This document shows positions 1 to 8,924 of a stretch of 64,000 bases of DNA, in pieces (positions within the stretch are counted from its first letter, which is position 1; every line of letters begins with the position of its first letter). The notes under the pieces were generated by a model that was given only the letters and a program-made list of their open reading frames with translations, searched no databases and was not told where the DNA came from. The translations under genes were made by a program, and so were the position numbers. Where the stretch lies: positions 3,224,001 through 3,288,000 of the forward strand of contig NZ_PTRA01000001.1 in assembly GCF_002943425.1 (NCBI RefSeq), written 5' to 3'. The DNA is from Siphonobacter curvatus (GTDB lineage Bacteria > Bacteroidota > Bacteroidia > Cytophagales > Spirosomataceae).

Positions 1-321
1 GGATCAGAAAGAGTAGATAGTTTTTTTTCATGGAGAAGAAGGGAATAGAATAAGGGAGGTAAAACCGAAGAGAGGATGGCTCCTCATAAAAAAAGCCCTC
101 GCAAAACGAAGGCTTTTTTCTAATAACAACGAGCAAAAAAACGATGGAGTGCTTAAGATGAAGCTGTCCCCTAACCATTAGTCCATCTTAGACATTGCAA
201 AGGAAGTAGTTTATTTAGATTTATTCCAAATAATTTTCAAATAATTTTTATTGATTCTAAATAATTTGTTTCTATCACCCTTCTGTCTTTATCTTTGAGG
301 AGATTTTCACGTACCCGTTCC
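1..321. other. Left-edge non-coding stretch
   Basis: No open reading frame worth calling is visible here. The stretch holds one hairpin terminator (88-119), probably belonging to a gene left of the window, followed by AT-rich sequence (about 190-290) that probably carries the promoter of the small gene starting at 322. I see no RNA gene or repeat in it. Confidence 0.5.
88..119. terminator. Intrinsic terminator, possibly bidirectional
   Basis: An A-run plus AGCC (89-97) pairs with GGCT plus a T-run (111-119). The inner bases TCG and CGA extend the stem around a CAAAA loop. The T-tract on both strands fits a terminator for a gene that lies before the window. Confidence 0.7.
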
Positions 322-672
322 ATGAGCCTTAACGTTTCTCTTCACGAGTTGTACCGTACTTCGAAAGGAGTGACTTACCAATGCGATCTAACGAATCGTA
401 TTGTTCTCAATTTTGCTGATCAGGTGATGGCATTCCGAATGGCAGATTTCGTTCTGTTTCGTCGGAAAGCGGAACGAGTGAATCTTCACGAGATGATTTT
501 TAATCTCGACGATGAATACGACTTTGAAGTATTGGAAGCACCCAAGTCTAATCAGAAACTAGTCCTGACACTGTGTGATCTAGTACAATTACGTGACTTG
601 CTGGCGGGTACACAGTTTACGCTGAATCTTAACTCGATGTTACACGAAGTTTTGTATACGTACTCTTACTAA
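322..672 (+). CDS. Small conserved protein of unknown function
   Basis: This is a 116-residue protein with no signal peptide or membrane segment. I place the start at ATG 322 (MSLNVSLHELYRT); the frame could be extended to a TTG at 295, but the extra residues (RRFSRTRS) look like untranslated leader. The sequence alternates short beta-like stretches (GVTYQC, RIVLNF, LVLTLCDLVQLRDLL) with two cysteines. It loosely resembles small Bacteroidota proteins grouped as DUF6686, which I recall only vaguely, so no function is assigned. It stands alone with its own terminator at 697-735, upstream of ferritin and in the same direction. Confidence 0.7.
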   Translation: MSLNVSLHELYRTSKGVTYQCDLTNRIVLNFADQVMAFRMADFVLFRRKAERVNLHEMIFNLDDEYDFEVLEAPKSNQKLVLTLCDLVQLRDLLAGTQFTLNLNSMLHEVLYTYSY

Positions 673-696
673 CGAACGATATTCTTTCCCTAACTG

Positions 697-735
697 AGGG
701 CTCCGCTGGTACGCACACCACGGAGCCCTTATTTA
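697..735 (+). terminator. Terminator of the small gene
   Basis: AGGGCTCCG (697-705) pairs perfectly with CGGAGCCCT (721-729) around a 15-nt loop, followed by the T-rich tail TATTTATTTTG. Confidence 0.75.
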
Positions 736-784
736 TTTTGCTACTGAGATTATTTCTAAATTACTCTTTTTCAATGCGTTAGTA

Positions 785-814
785 TTGCATTCTACGCGAG
801 AGCCTATACTTTTG
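785..814 (+). promoter_or_regulatory. Bacteroidota promoter of the ferritin gene
   Basis: TTG (785-787), a 19-nt spacer and TACTTTTG (807-814) match the Bacteroidota housekeeping consensus TTG-N19-TAnnTTTG. The predicted leader is about 90 nt and contains an inverted repeat, GCGATAG (856-862) and CTATCGC (884-890), which could fold just before the start codon. Confidence 0.65.
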
Positions 815-910
815 TGGTGTAGAAAGTATTGCCCACCAACGATCTAAATTCCCGGGCGATAGCAACGAGCACATTTTTTTGAACTATCGCATTAAAAAAA
901 TAAGATTAAC

Positions 911-1441
911 ATGAAAGATTTGCAACGCCTCCGTACCTCACTGAAAGAGGAAGTTGAATTAGCCTTGAATGCTCAGATTAAAATGGAAGCGGAAGCTTCT
1001 TCTAAATATTTAGCCATGGCTTCCTGGTGCGAAGTGAATGGTTTCCTGTATTCAGCCAAATATTTCTACAAACAATCGGAAGAAGAACGCGAGCACATGC
1101 TCAAAATCTTCCATTACCTGGCAGATCAGGGTGTAATGGCTTATTCACCTGAAGTAGGAGCTGTTCCTCACGAATATCCTACCTTCCGTAGCGTATTCGA
1201 AACGGCTCTGCAAAGTGAAATCAACGTAACGCATTCCATCAACCGTCTGGTAAGTCTTTGCCGTCGCGTAGAGGATTACGCTACCGAAAACTTCCTGCAA
1301 TGGTTTGTAAAAGAGCAAGTTGAAGAAGAAATCAACGCCCGTCGGGCCCTTGAACTCTTCGACGTTATTGGCGAAGAAGGCATCGGTCGTTTCACTATCG
1401 ACCGTAATGTATATAAAATTACGAAGTTGGAAGTCGAATAA
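911..1441 (+). CDS. ftnA: Ferritin (non-heme iron storage)
   Basis: The 176-residue protein is a bacterial ferritin that oxidises Fe(II) and stores it as a ferric mineral in a 24-subunit cytoplasmic shell. The diiron ferroxidase ligands of the family are all in place: Glu26, Glu59 and His62 (within SEEEREH), Glu103, Gln136 and Glu139 (within EQVEEE). Tyr33 matches the conserved tyrosine near the site. The heme-binding methionine expected of a bacterioferritin was not looked for separately, but the order of motifs is that of FtnA. Length is normal (about 165-180). It is monocistronic, with a clear promoter at 785-814 and a terminator at 1464-1492. A leader hairpin could bear on expression, but no Fur box was recognised. 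Confidence 0.95.
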   Translation: MKDLQRLRTSLKEEVELALNAQIKMEAEASSKYLAMASWCEVNGFLYSAKYFYKQSEEEREHMLKIFHYLADQGVMAYSPEVGAVPHEYPTFRSVFETALQSEINVTHSINRLVSLCRRVEDYATENFLQWFVKEQVEEEINARRALELFDVIGEEGIGRFTIDRNVYKITKLEVE

Positions 1442-1463
1442 TTATTCATTTCCCCTTCTTTGT

Positions 1464-1492
1464 AAAGCCCGCAATTGCGGGCTTTTTTTGTG
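1464..1492 (+). terminator. Terminator after ferritin
   Basis: AAAGCCCGC (1464-1472) pairs with GCGGGCTTT (1477-1485) around an AATT loop, and the T-run continues to 1489. Confidence 0.9.
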
Positions 1493-1590
1493 CCCTTTTT
1501 ACTAAAGCCAGGGTATTTTCATTTCAGATGTCGGCTTTTCCCGGCTTTTGCAGAACTTAGTACCCGCATTGTCAATTTTTGTAGCCTAGT

Positions 1591-2823
1591 ATGCTCTACT
1601 ATCTTTTCGATTATCTGGATAAAACCTTCAATTTTCCCGGAGCCGGGGTTTTTCAGTTTCTTACCTTTCGGACGGCGGCGGCTACAGTGACGTCCTTGAT
1701 TATCGGTATTGTTTTTGGTAAACGCATCATCTGGTATTTGCAACGCCTGCAAATTGGCGAAACCATTCGTGATCTGGGCCTGGAAGGACAGATGCAGAAG
1801 AAAGGCACCCCTACGATGGGTGGTTTCATTATCTTACTGGCCATTGTCATTCCAGTACTCTTATTTGCCAAGCTGGATAATATTTACGTAGTACTCTTGC
1901 TGATTTCGGCGGTATGGACCTGTTTGATCGGTTTCGTGGATGACTACATTAAAGTTTTTCGAAAAAATAAGGAGGGCTTACCCGGTCGCTTCAAGATTGT
2001 CGGACAAATCGGACTAGGCCTGCTCATTGGACTGACGATGCACTATTCGCCAGACATCAAAATCCGGGTGTACGAAGAAGCTCGCATCAATACCCCAACG
2101 GGCTTCGCTGAACTACGGAAATTTACGGATACCAAAGATTTTCTAACGAACGTCCCTTTCTTCAAAAACAACGAGATTGATTATTCGGAGATTCTTCCGG
2201 ATTCCATTCTGCCCGATGAATACACCTGGATTCTATACACCGTTATTGTCATCTTCATTATTACGGCCGTATCCAATGGAGCCAACATCACGGATGGGAT
2301 TGATGGGCTAGCCGCAGGTTCGTCCATCATCATCGGCCTCACGCTGGGTATTCTGGCTTACCTTTCAGGAAATAAAGTCTTTTCCCAGTACCTCAACATC
2401 TACTACATTCCTTTATCCGGCGAGCTAGTGGTCTTCTGTGGGGCCTTTGTCGGAGCCTGCGTCGGCTTTCTCTGGTACAACACGTACCCCGCTCAGGTTT
2501 TTATGGGCGATACGGGTAGTTTGATGCTGGGTAGCGTCATCGCAACGCTAGCCATTGTGTTACGTAAAGAATTGCTAATTCCGATTTTGTGCGGGGTTTT
2601 CCTCATCGAATCCATTTCTGTCATTCTCCAAGTCAGTTATTTCAAGTACCAGAAAAAACGACGAGGACTCGAATACGCCCAGTTGCACCGGCTTTTCAAG
2701 ATGTCTCCCCTACATCACCACTACCAGAAATCCAATATACCAGAGCCGAAGATTGTCATGCGTTTCTTCATCATCGGTATCCTGCTTGCGGTATTTACCC
2801 TGGTTACGCTGAAGCTACGTTAA
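1591..2823 (+). CDS. mraY: Phospho-N-acetylmuramoyl-pentapeptide-transferase (MraY)
   Basis: MraY transfers phospho-MurNAc-pentapeptide from UDP to undecaprenyl phosphate, making lipid I, at the inner face of the cytoplasmic membrane. The 410-residue product is polytopic and has the family motifs: KKGTPTMGG (70-78), the catalytic Asp pair in GFVDDYIK (Asp117, Asp118), the [12 protein letters not shown] block near residues 230-245, MGDTGS, and the terminal HHHYQK. It is longer than the E. coli enzyme (360). The excess is a hydrophilic insert around residues 155-205 of the kind I associate with Bacteroidota MraY. The gene is usually embedded between murF or murE and murD in the dcw cluster; here it stands alone between ferritin and a sugar-locus regulator. 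The start is ATG 1591. Confidence 0.96.
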   Translation: MLYYLFDYLDKTFNFPGAGVFQFLTFRTAAATVTSLIIGIVFGKRIIWYLQRLQIGETIRDLGLEGQMQKKGTPTMGGFIILLAIVIPVLLFAKLDNIYVVLLLISAVWTCLIGFVDDYIKVFRKNKEGLPGRFKIVGQIGLGLLIGLTMHYSPDIKIRVYEEARINTPTGFAELRKFTDTKDFLTNVPFFKNNEIDYSEILPDSILPDEYTWILYTVIVIFIITAVSNGANITDGIDGLAAGSSIIIGLTLGILAYLSGNKVFSQYLNIYYIPLSGELVVFCGAFVGACVGFLWYNTYPAQVFMGDTGSLMLGSVIATLAIVLRKELLIPILCGVFLIESISVILQVSYFKYQKKRRGLEYAQLHRLFKMSPLHHHYQKSNIPEPKIVMRFFIIGILLAVFTLVTLKLR

Positions 2824-2824
2824 C

Positions 2825-2857
2825 AAAAAGACCCGGCTCGAAAGGCCGGGTCTTTTT
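2825..2857. terminator. Bidirectional terminator between mraY and the regulator
   Basis: AAAAAGACCCGGC (2825-2837) pairs with the complementary arm ending in GGGTCTTTTT (2848-2857), with a short CGAAA loop. A and T runs flank the stem on both sides, so it can end both convergent transcripts. Its right end touches the stop codon of the minus-strand gene. Confidence 0.9.
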
Positions 2858-5699
2858 ACAGTTTAATCAGAAATTCATTGAGGTTCTGTTCCGTTTGCAA
2901 GTTGAGTTTGGTACGTAAGCGGTACCGCTTCAACTCGACACTGCGAACCGTAATATTTAGTAACTGAGCAATTTCTTTGCTGGATAAATTCATTCGCAGA
3001 TACGCAGCCAACTTCAAATCACCAGGCGTTAGATTGGGAAACGATTCGAGCAGCTTTTTGAAAAAGTAATCATGCACGTCGTTGAAATTGGATTCAAAAA
3101 TATCCCAGCTGTGTTCGTCGGCCAGATTGCGATTAATGAGTTGTACCAGCGAGCGGTACTGCGTAGCAGCGGTTTCCGGACCAATTTCTTTCCGTAACTT
3201 CTCCAGCTCTCCCTTAATCGTTTCCAGCAATTCGTTTTTTTGCAGCAGGTTCATGGCCGAATTCGCCAGTTCTTCCGATTTACGTTCGACGTCTTTCCGT
3301 AATTGCTCATTCCGTAATTCTGCCAATACCTGAGCGTTTCGGAGTTGCTCTTCTTCCAGTTGTAGCTGCATTTTTCGTTGAATCCGGCTTTGGTGCATCC
3401 GAATACGACGCCGATAGAACTGATACGCCAGCCAGATACTAACAACCAGCACCACCAGGTATAGAAACTGACTCCAGCGATTCCAGTACCAGGGTGGACG
3501 TATTTCAAAGGACAGCGTGGTTTCTTCGCTGGAAACGGATGAACGTAAATGCAACACATACGTACCTGGGTCTAGTGGCCCCGTCGTCAGGGTGTGCGTT
3601 TTCGATAACGTTGTCCAACCCGGCATTTTTCCTTCCAGCCAGTACTCGTACGTTACATCGGCCTCGTACTGGGTAGACGTAAAATCAATGGTCAGGTTGT
3701 TCTGCCAGTATCGAAATTGCAACTCAGGTTGAGGCTGACCGGGATAAAGCGTTTGATCGAAGTTTTCAGTACTGATCTGACGGATTAGCGGGTGGGCCTG
3801 CGTCTCCGTCGTTCCCTGTCGCAAGTAAGAAACCGGTACTACTGAAAACCCATCATCTCCGCAGACCAGCAGCGTCTGCTCATCGAGCCGTACGACATTC
3901 TCGTACCCTTCCACCCATTGCACATGTTTGATATTCAACGGCCTGATCGATTGATTTCCCCGCCAGTACGCCAGCGTTCCGTTGATCCGTAATACCAGAT
4001 AATCCTGGGAGTTGATGGGAAAAATGTTTCTTACGCCCTGTTTACCAAGGGCTGGAATGGCTTTCAAGGTTGTTCCTTCCAGAAAATACGATTGCTGATC
4101 GGTACACACCAATGGTTTTTCCTGGACCCGAATCAGGTTAGCTCCCTGCAGACCATTGAGTGGTGTGGTATGCTGAATGGTCCGCAAATCGTCCGCGAGT
4201 CGAATCTGGGTGATCCCCCGGTACTTTCGTCGCAGTAAAAGCGTACCGGTACTTTGCTCGATAATTTGATCGGTTAGTGAAAAATCGCCCGCCAGTGAGT
4301 GACTCAACTGCCAGCGACCGTTGACCTGTTTATACAATGCCAGATCCGTATAAGTGCCCTGAATGAGTATATCCGGATGCTTTTGGAGTTTGTGAAGTAC
4401 GAGTCCTCCGGTCAGCTTCGAAATTTGCCGAAAGCCCGAACCTTCCAGTACGAAAGTGCCTTCATTATGTCCGCAAAACAGGGTTCCGTCAATCACTTCC
4501 AGATCCCAAACCTGACCCTGACTACCGGGCACCAGTTGTAGGCTGGTTTTTTCACCCGTTTCGTTGACCTGAAAAACGCCATGGTTCGTTCCTACGTACA
4601 GTTTCCCCTGATAGAGCGTAGCATCGTACACACTTCCGAGCACGCCGTCCTTATCCCGAAAATGGCGAACGGGTGAACTCAGCAAGACGGCATCAATTCC
4701 ATTATCTGTGCCTACCCACACGTTTTTGTCCGCGTCGGCGTGCAAAGCCAGTACGGTATTATTCTGCAAGCCTGATTTTTGATTGAGGTGGTAGCGAATC
4801 CGGCCCCACTCATCGGTGATGATCATCCCATTTTGTACCGAACCATACGCATACGTCCGCTCATCTACCCGAATGGCTTTGTTAAGCTGGTTATCCGCCA
4901 GAAAACGACTCGCCGGGGTATTTAAAACGGTGAAGCCTTTGCCATCAAAAGTAAAAAGCATCCGATCGGTACCAATCTGTAATTGATTAGGTCCGGATCG
5001 CAATACACAGCGTACTCGTTCATGAGCGAGACGGTCACTGCCCGGCAAGTACACAAATTGTTCGTCTACCCACTCGTAAATACCCTTATCCATAATCTGC
5101 ACGAACAGCCGATTATCGACCTGGTAGGCAAAAAATACGTTTCCCGGCGTGGGCAAAGTGGTTATCTGATTATGCTGATAACGGAACAGATAGGCAAAGG
5201 AATGGAAATAGACTGACTCGCCTAAAGTAATAATGTTCCAGATTTCTTCCTGTTTAAATCGAGGGTCCTTATTTAATGAATTCAGCGAATGGTACGTAAG
5301 AACGCCCTTACTATTCGCTTGCCAATAGCCAAATTCCTGTAAAGCTCCCGTATAGATGCGATCGCCAGCCGTAGCAACGGAACGAATGATCTGACGGTGC
5401 GGCAAAATGAAGTTTTTCCAGGTTTGTCCATCGTATTCCAGCAGACCTTTCGAATTCCCAACGTAGATGAATCGGGTGTTTTTATTCTGGCTAATGCTCC
5501 AGTTCTGTCGCTGGGCTTGATAGTCCTGTATGGTGAACGACCTTACTTCTGGCAGGCATAGCTTTTGTAGCTGATCGGTGTACGTTTGAGCTTTCGCAAA
5601 ATTATTGACAAGCACTAAAACTATTACGAATACGAACCTTATACGAGTATCGATTCTTGTGCTTCTTCCGATCCTGTTCTGGGTACTCACTTTCTTCAC
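2856..5699 (-). CDS. Membrane-anchored Y_Y_Y/LuxR-type transcriptional regulator (sugar sensor)
   Basis: A one-component regulator of about 947 residues. Order: a basic N-terminus with a hydrophobic export segment (FVFVIVLVLV), a long periplasmic region with repeats typical of reg_prop beta-propeller sensors (VWVGTDNGIDAV, LYVGTNHGVFQV), a Y_Y_Y-type domain (YEYWLEGKMPGW), one membrane span (LYLVVLVVSIWLAYQFY, about residue 750), a coiled coil, and a C-terminal LuxR-type helix-turn-helix (LSSKEIAQLLNITVRSVELKRYRLRTKL). It has no histidine kinase or receiver domain, so it differs from hybrid two-component systems. It is divergent from susC and presumably senses oligosaccharide in the periplasm. 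The frame extends to ATG 5768, but that reading would swallow the first operator-like repeat at 5751. I prefer GTG 5699, which leaves a plausible signal anchor. The start is uncertain. Confidence 0.85.
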   Translation of the reverse strand: MKKVSTQNRIGRSTRIDTRIRFVFVIVLVLVNNFAKAQTYTDQLQKLCLPEVRSFTIQDYQAQRQNWSISQNKNTRFIYVGNSKGLLEYDGQTWKNFILPHRQIIRSVATAGDRIYTGALQEFGYWQANSKGVLTYHSLNSLNKDPRFKQEEIWNIITLGESVYFHSFAYLFRYQHNQITTLPTPGNVFFAYQVDNRLFVQIMDKGIYEWVDEQFVYLPGSDRLAHERVRCVLRSGPNQLQIGTDRMLFTFDGKGFTVLNTPASRFLADNQLNKAIRVDERTYAYGSVQNGMIITDEWGRIRYHLNQKSGLQNNTVLALHADADKNVWVGTDNGIDAVLLSSPVRHFRDKDGVLGSVYDATLYQGKLYVGTNHGVFQVNETGEKTSLQLVPGSQGQVWDLEVIDGTLFCGHNEGTFVLEGSGFRQISKLTGGLVLHKLQKHPDILIQGTYTDLALYKQVNGRWQLSHSLAGDFSLTDQIIEQSTGTLLLRRKYRGITQIRLADDLRTIQHTTPLNGLQGANLIRVQEKPLVCTDQQSYFLEGTTLKAIPALGKQGVRNIFPINSQDYLVLRINGTLAYWRGNQSIRPLNIKHVQWVEGYENVVRLDEQTLLVCGDDGFSVVPVSYLRQGTTETQAHPLIRQISTENFDQTLYPGQPQPELQFRYWQNNLTIDFTSTQYEADVTYEYWLEGKMPGWTTLSKTHTLTTGPLDPGTYVLHLRSSVSSEETTLSFEIRPPWYWNRWSQFLYLVVLVVSIWLAYQFYRRRIRMHQSRIQRKMQLQLEEEQLRNAQVLAELRNEQLRKDVERKSEELANSAMNLLQKNELLETIKGELEKLRKEIGPETAATQYRSLVQLINRNLADEHSWDIFESNFNDVHDYFFKKLLESFPNLTPGDLKLAAYLRMNLSSKEIAQLLNITVRSVELKRYRLRTKLNLQTEQNLNEFLIKL

Positions 5700-5750
5700 C
5701 GTTAAAATCAATCCCACAATTTTTTCAACAATTAATACAAATATGTAGGA

Positions 5751-5802
5751 ATGATGTAGTACACACAAGCCTTAGACTGTAAATGATGTGGTAATGATGT
5801 AG
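5751..5802. promoter_or_regulatory. Three phased ATGATGT(A/G)G repeats, candidate operator
   Basis: Direct repeats begin at 5751 (ATGATGTAG), 5783 (ATGATGTGG) and 5794 (ATGATGTAG). The spacings of 32 and 11 bp are close to three and one helical turns, so all three copies face the same side. They lie just upstream of the susC -33 element (5810). They are likely the binding site of the adjacent LuxR-type regulator; this assignment is inference. Confidence 0.55.
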
Positions 5803-5809
5803 TGGTTTT

Positions 5810-5842
5810 TTTGTCTACACCTACTTAGATATTTTAATTTTG
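5810..5842 (+). promoter_or_regulatory. susC promoter
   Basis: TTTG (5810-5813), a 21-nt spacer and TAATTTTG (5835-5842) match the Bacteroidota -33/-7 consensus. The start codon is at 5869, giving a leader of about 20 nt. Confidence 0.65.
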
Positions 5843-5868
5843 TCCACCAAATAATACAATTTCTTATC

Positions 5869-8865
5869 ATGAAGAAAGCTTATCTGCTGTGTCTATGGTT
5901 GTTTTCACTGATCGTCACTCAAGTGTATGCTCAGGAGGGACGCCGCGTCACTGGACGAGTAACCAGTGCGGACGATAACCAACCGTTGCCCGGAGCAACG
6001 ATTGCCATAAAGGGTACCACACGTGGTACAAACACGGACGCTGAGGGGCGATTCTCTCTTGCGGCGAATACAGGCGATGTACTTTCCGTAACGTTCGTGG
6101 GAATGAAGCCGCAGGAAGTAACAGTATCTGCGGCGGCTACAGAGCTTACCATTACGCTGGAATCGGATGCTTCTACGTTAAACGAAGTCGTTGCGATTGG
6201 CTACGGAACGGCCCGCAAGAAAGACTTGACGGGAGCGGTAGCTACCTTAAAAACGGCGGACATCGTTAATCAACCCGTTGTATCGGCTACGCAAGCCATG
6301 CAGGGTAAATTAGCTGGGGTACAAATTACGGCTTCGGGTGAACCGGGTAGCGTACCGACGGTACGGATTCGCGGTACGGGTACATTGTTGGCCGGTGCAG
6401 ATCCTTTGTACGTCGTAGACGGCGTTATTACGGATGATATTCGAAACATCAATCCGCAGGATATTACCTCGATGGACGTCCTGAAAGATGCTTCAGCTAC
6501 GGCTATTTATGGGATGCGGGCTGCCAATGGCGTTATTCTGGTAACGACGAAACGTGGACAAAGCGGAGCTGTTAAAGTAACCTACGATGGTTACGTAGGT
6601 TTCCGCCAGGCTTCACGCCGGGTGAAAATGGCCGATTCGCAGCAGTACATCGACTTCTCAAACGAAGCTTTAGTACGGGCGGGTCAGCAACCTGTTTTCA
6701 CCGCGGGCGACATCAAGGCAAATACGAATTGGTTCAACGCCATTACCCGTAATGCTCTGGTTCATAATCATAACATTTCCTTGAGTGGTGGTTCTGAGAA
6801 AAGTACGTATTTTCTAAGTGGTGGTTATATGTTCGACGACGGTATTCTAAAAGGCAATGGCTATCGTCGTTTGAGCTTGCGGGCTAGCAATGATTATCAG
6901 GTCAGTAAGTCTTTCAAAGTGGGAGCCTCATTAAACCTGGCTCAGGAAGATAATGAAAACAAACCTTACTCCGCCTTTACCAGTGCCTACAAGCAGGCTC
7001 CAATCGTGCCCGTATACAATGAGGACGGCAGCTATGGATACACCCTTCGCAACAACGTAGCCAACCCGCTAGCTCAGATCAACTATACGAACGATCATAC
7101 GAAAAGTCTGCGTCTGCAAGGTGTACTGTTTGCGGAATGGAACATCACCAGTGATTTGCGATTCCGCTCGAACTTTGCCGTGGAAAACCGTTCGTTCAAT
7201 AATCGCAAGTACAACCCGATCTACGTGGTTTCTGGAAACCAGCAAAACAATACCAGTCAGCTGACACTTCGCGATGACAATGCTTCTCGCTGGGTGTGGG
7301 ATAATACCTTGACGTATACCAAAACGTTCGGTGAAAAACATAGTCTGAATGCTTTGGTTGGGGTTACCGGTGAACGCTACAAAACGAGCTTCCTCGGAGG
7401 TTCCCGTTTGAATGTACCGAACAATCCGGACTACTGGACGCTGAATCTGGGTACGCAGGCCACCGCTACCAACGAAAGCAGCATGGGTCTGGAGCGACGC
7501 CTCTCCTACTACAGTCGGGTAAACTATAACTACGATGACCGGTACCTGTTGACGGCTACCGTACGTCAGGATGGATCCAGCAAGTTTCCTTCCTCCAACC
7601 GTTCCAGCATATTCCCATCGGTGGGTGCGGCTTGGCAGATTGCGAACGAGAATTTCATGAAGGGTCAGAACCTCTTCTCTGCACTGAAACTCCGGGCGAG
7701 CTGGGGTCAGGTAGGAAACGATCGGATTGTACCGAACGCGTTCCTCTATACGCTGTCTTCAAACCTGGATTATCAGATTGACGGTCAACTGGCTCCGGGA
7801 TACACGATTCAGGATATTAAGGATTTGAATCTACGGTGGGAAGTAACGACGGAGAAAGATTTAGGTTTGGAATTTGGTTTACTAAACAACCGTCTCTCTG
7901 GGGAAGTCAACTACTACGACAAACTCACGAAAGACGCGTTGATCTACAAACCTATCGACGCTATCTTCGGTGATAACGATTCCCAGTATCTGACCAACGC
8001 CGCCGACATTCGTAACCGCGGTATTGAGTTTGGTTTGAACTGGAATGAGAAGAAAGGTGACTTCCGTTACAATGTAGGCGTGAACTTCACGATTAACAAT
8101 AATAAAATTGAGCGAGTGAACGGTGGTCTGCCTATTCAGGCTGGTAGCTTAGGTAACGGTCAAATCACCACGCAGACGGCAGAAGGACAACCCATCGGTA
8201 GCTTCTACGTGTACCAGACGAACGGTATTTTCAAAACACAGGCTGAGCTGGATGCGTATCCGCACATTTCCGGAGCAAAAGTGGGCGATCTGCGTTACGT
8301 GGACACGGATGGCAACGGCATCATCAACGGAAACGACCGCGTATATAAAGGTTCGTATCAGCCTAAGTACTTCTTTGGTCTGACGGGGGGCATCAGCTAC
8401 CGCAACTTCGATTTGAGCGTTACGGCAGCGGGTAACCTGGGCAACCAGATTTACAACGGTAAGAAAGCTCAACGATTTGGTAACGAGAATATCGAAGCTT
8501 CCGTCACCAACTGGTGGTCACCCAGTAATACGACGAGCAACAATCCCCGTCCGTCGAATGACGTAGCTCTGGCTTCTGATTACTACATCGAATCAGGCTC
8601 GTACCTGCGGATTAACAACGTTTCGCTGGGTTACAACTTACCCAAAACGCTGACGGATTCCTGGAAAATGCAAGGCATTCGCGTGTACGTGACGGCTCAA
8701 AACCTGGTGACGTTCCAGAAGTTCTCGGGCTTTACCCCTGAGCTTCCCGGTCGTACGCTCGTGAATAGCACCGACCAAACCGCGGGTACGCTGTCTTCGG
8801 GTATTGAACTGGATGCGTATCCCACGCCTCGTACATTCCTGATGGGAGTAACGGTTAATTTCTAA
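5869..8865 (+). CDS. SusC/RagA-family TonB-linked outer membrane transporter
   Basis: The 998-residue protein is the outer-membrane barrel that imports glycan pieces using energy passed through TonB. It starts with a signal peptide (MKKAYLLCLWLFSL, cleavage near VYAQ), then a carboxypeptidase-regulatory-like beta-sandwich (about 25-100, with PLPGATIAIKGTTRGTNTD), then the TonB plug with the SusC signature (VVAIGYGTARKKDLTGAV; LYVVDGVI; DVLKDASATAIYG; GVILVTTKRG). The rest is the barrel, ending in an aromatic residue (MGVTVNF), the usual recognition signal for barrel assembly. It lies 59 bp upstream of susD, downstream of a recognised promoter and candidate operator. Linked enzymes (GH144, GH3) predict beta-1,2-gluco-oligosaccharides as cargo. 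Confidence 0.95.
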   Translation: MKKAYLLCLWLFSLIVTQVYAQEGRRVTGRVTSADDNQPLPGATIAIKGTTRGTNTDAEGRFSLAANTGDVLSVTFVGMKPQEVTVSAAATELTITLESDASTLNEVVAIGYGTARKKDLTGAVATLKTADIVNQPVVSATQAMQGKLAGVQITASGEPGSVPTVRIRGTGTLLAGADPLYVVDGVITDDIRNINPQDITSMDVLKDASATAIYGMRAANGVILVTTKRGQSGAVKVTYDGYVGFRQASRRVKMADSQQYIDFSNEALVRAGQQPVFTAGDIKANTNWFNAITRNALVHNHNISLSGGSEKSTYFLSGGYMFDDGILKGNGYRRLSLRASNDYQVSKSFKVGASLNLAQEDNENKPYSAFTSAYKQAPIVPVYNEDGSYGYTLRNNVANPLAQINYTNDHTKSLRLQGVLFAEWNITSDLRFRSNFAVENRSFNNRKYNPIYVVSGNQQNNTSQLTLRDDNASRWVWDNTLTYTKTFGEKHSLNALVGVTGERYKTSFLGGSRLNVPNNPDYWTLNLGTQATATNESSMGLERRLSYYSRVNYNYDDRYLLTATVRQDGSSKFPSSNRSSIFPSVGAAWQIANENFMKGQNLFSALKLRASWGQVGNDRIVPNAFLYTLSSNLDYQIDGQLAPGYTIQDIKDLNLRWEVTTEKDLGLEFGLLNNRLSGEVNYYDKLTKDALIYKPIDAIFGDNDSQYLTNAADIRNRGIEFGLNWNEKKGDFRYNVGVNFTINNNKIERVNGGLPIQAGSLGNGQITTQTAEGQPIGSFYVYQTNGIFKTQAELDAYPHISGAKVGDLRYVDTDGNGIINGNDRVYKGSYQPKYFFGLTGGISYRNFDLSVTAAGNLGNQIYNGKKAQRFGNENIEASVTNWWSPSNTTSNNPRPSNDVALASDYYIESGSYLRINNVSLGYNLPKTLTDSWKMQGIRVYVTAQNLVTFQKFSGFTPELPGRTLVNSTDQTAGTLSSGIELDAYPTPRTFLMGVTVNF

Positions 8866-8924
8866 TTCGACAAGATCAGGGTCAGGCGGTAACGACTGGC
8901 CCCATCTCAAAACATATATTTCCA

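Noticed and set aside
5700-5768. N-terminal extension of the Y_Y_Y/LuxR regulator to ATG 5768.
   Set aside because: It would place an operator-like repeat inside the gene and add a second hydrophobic segment before the export signal. It remains possible.
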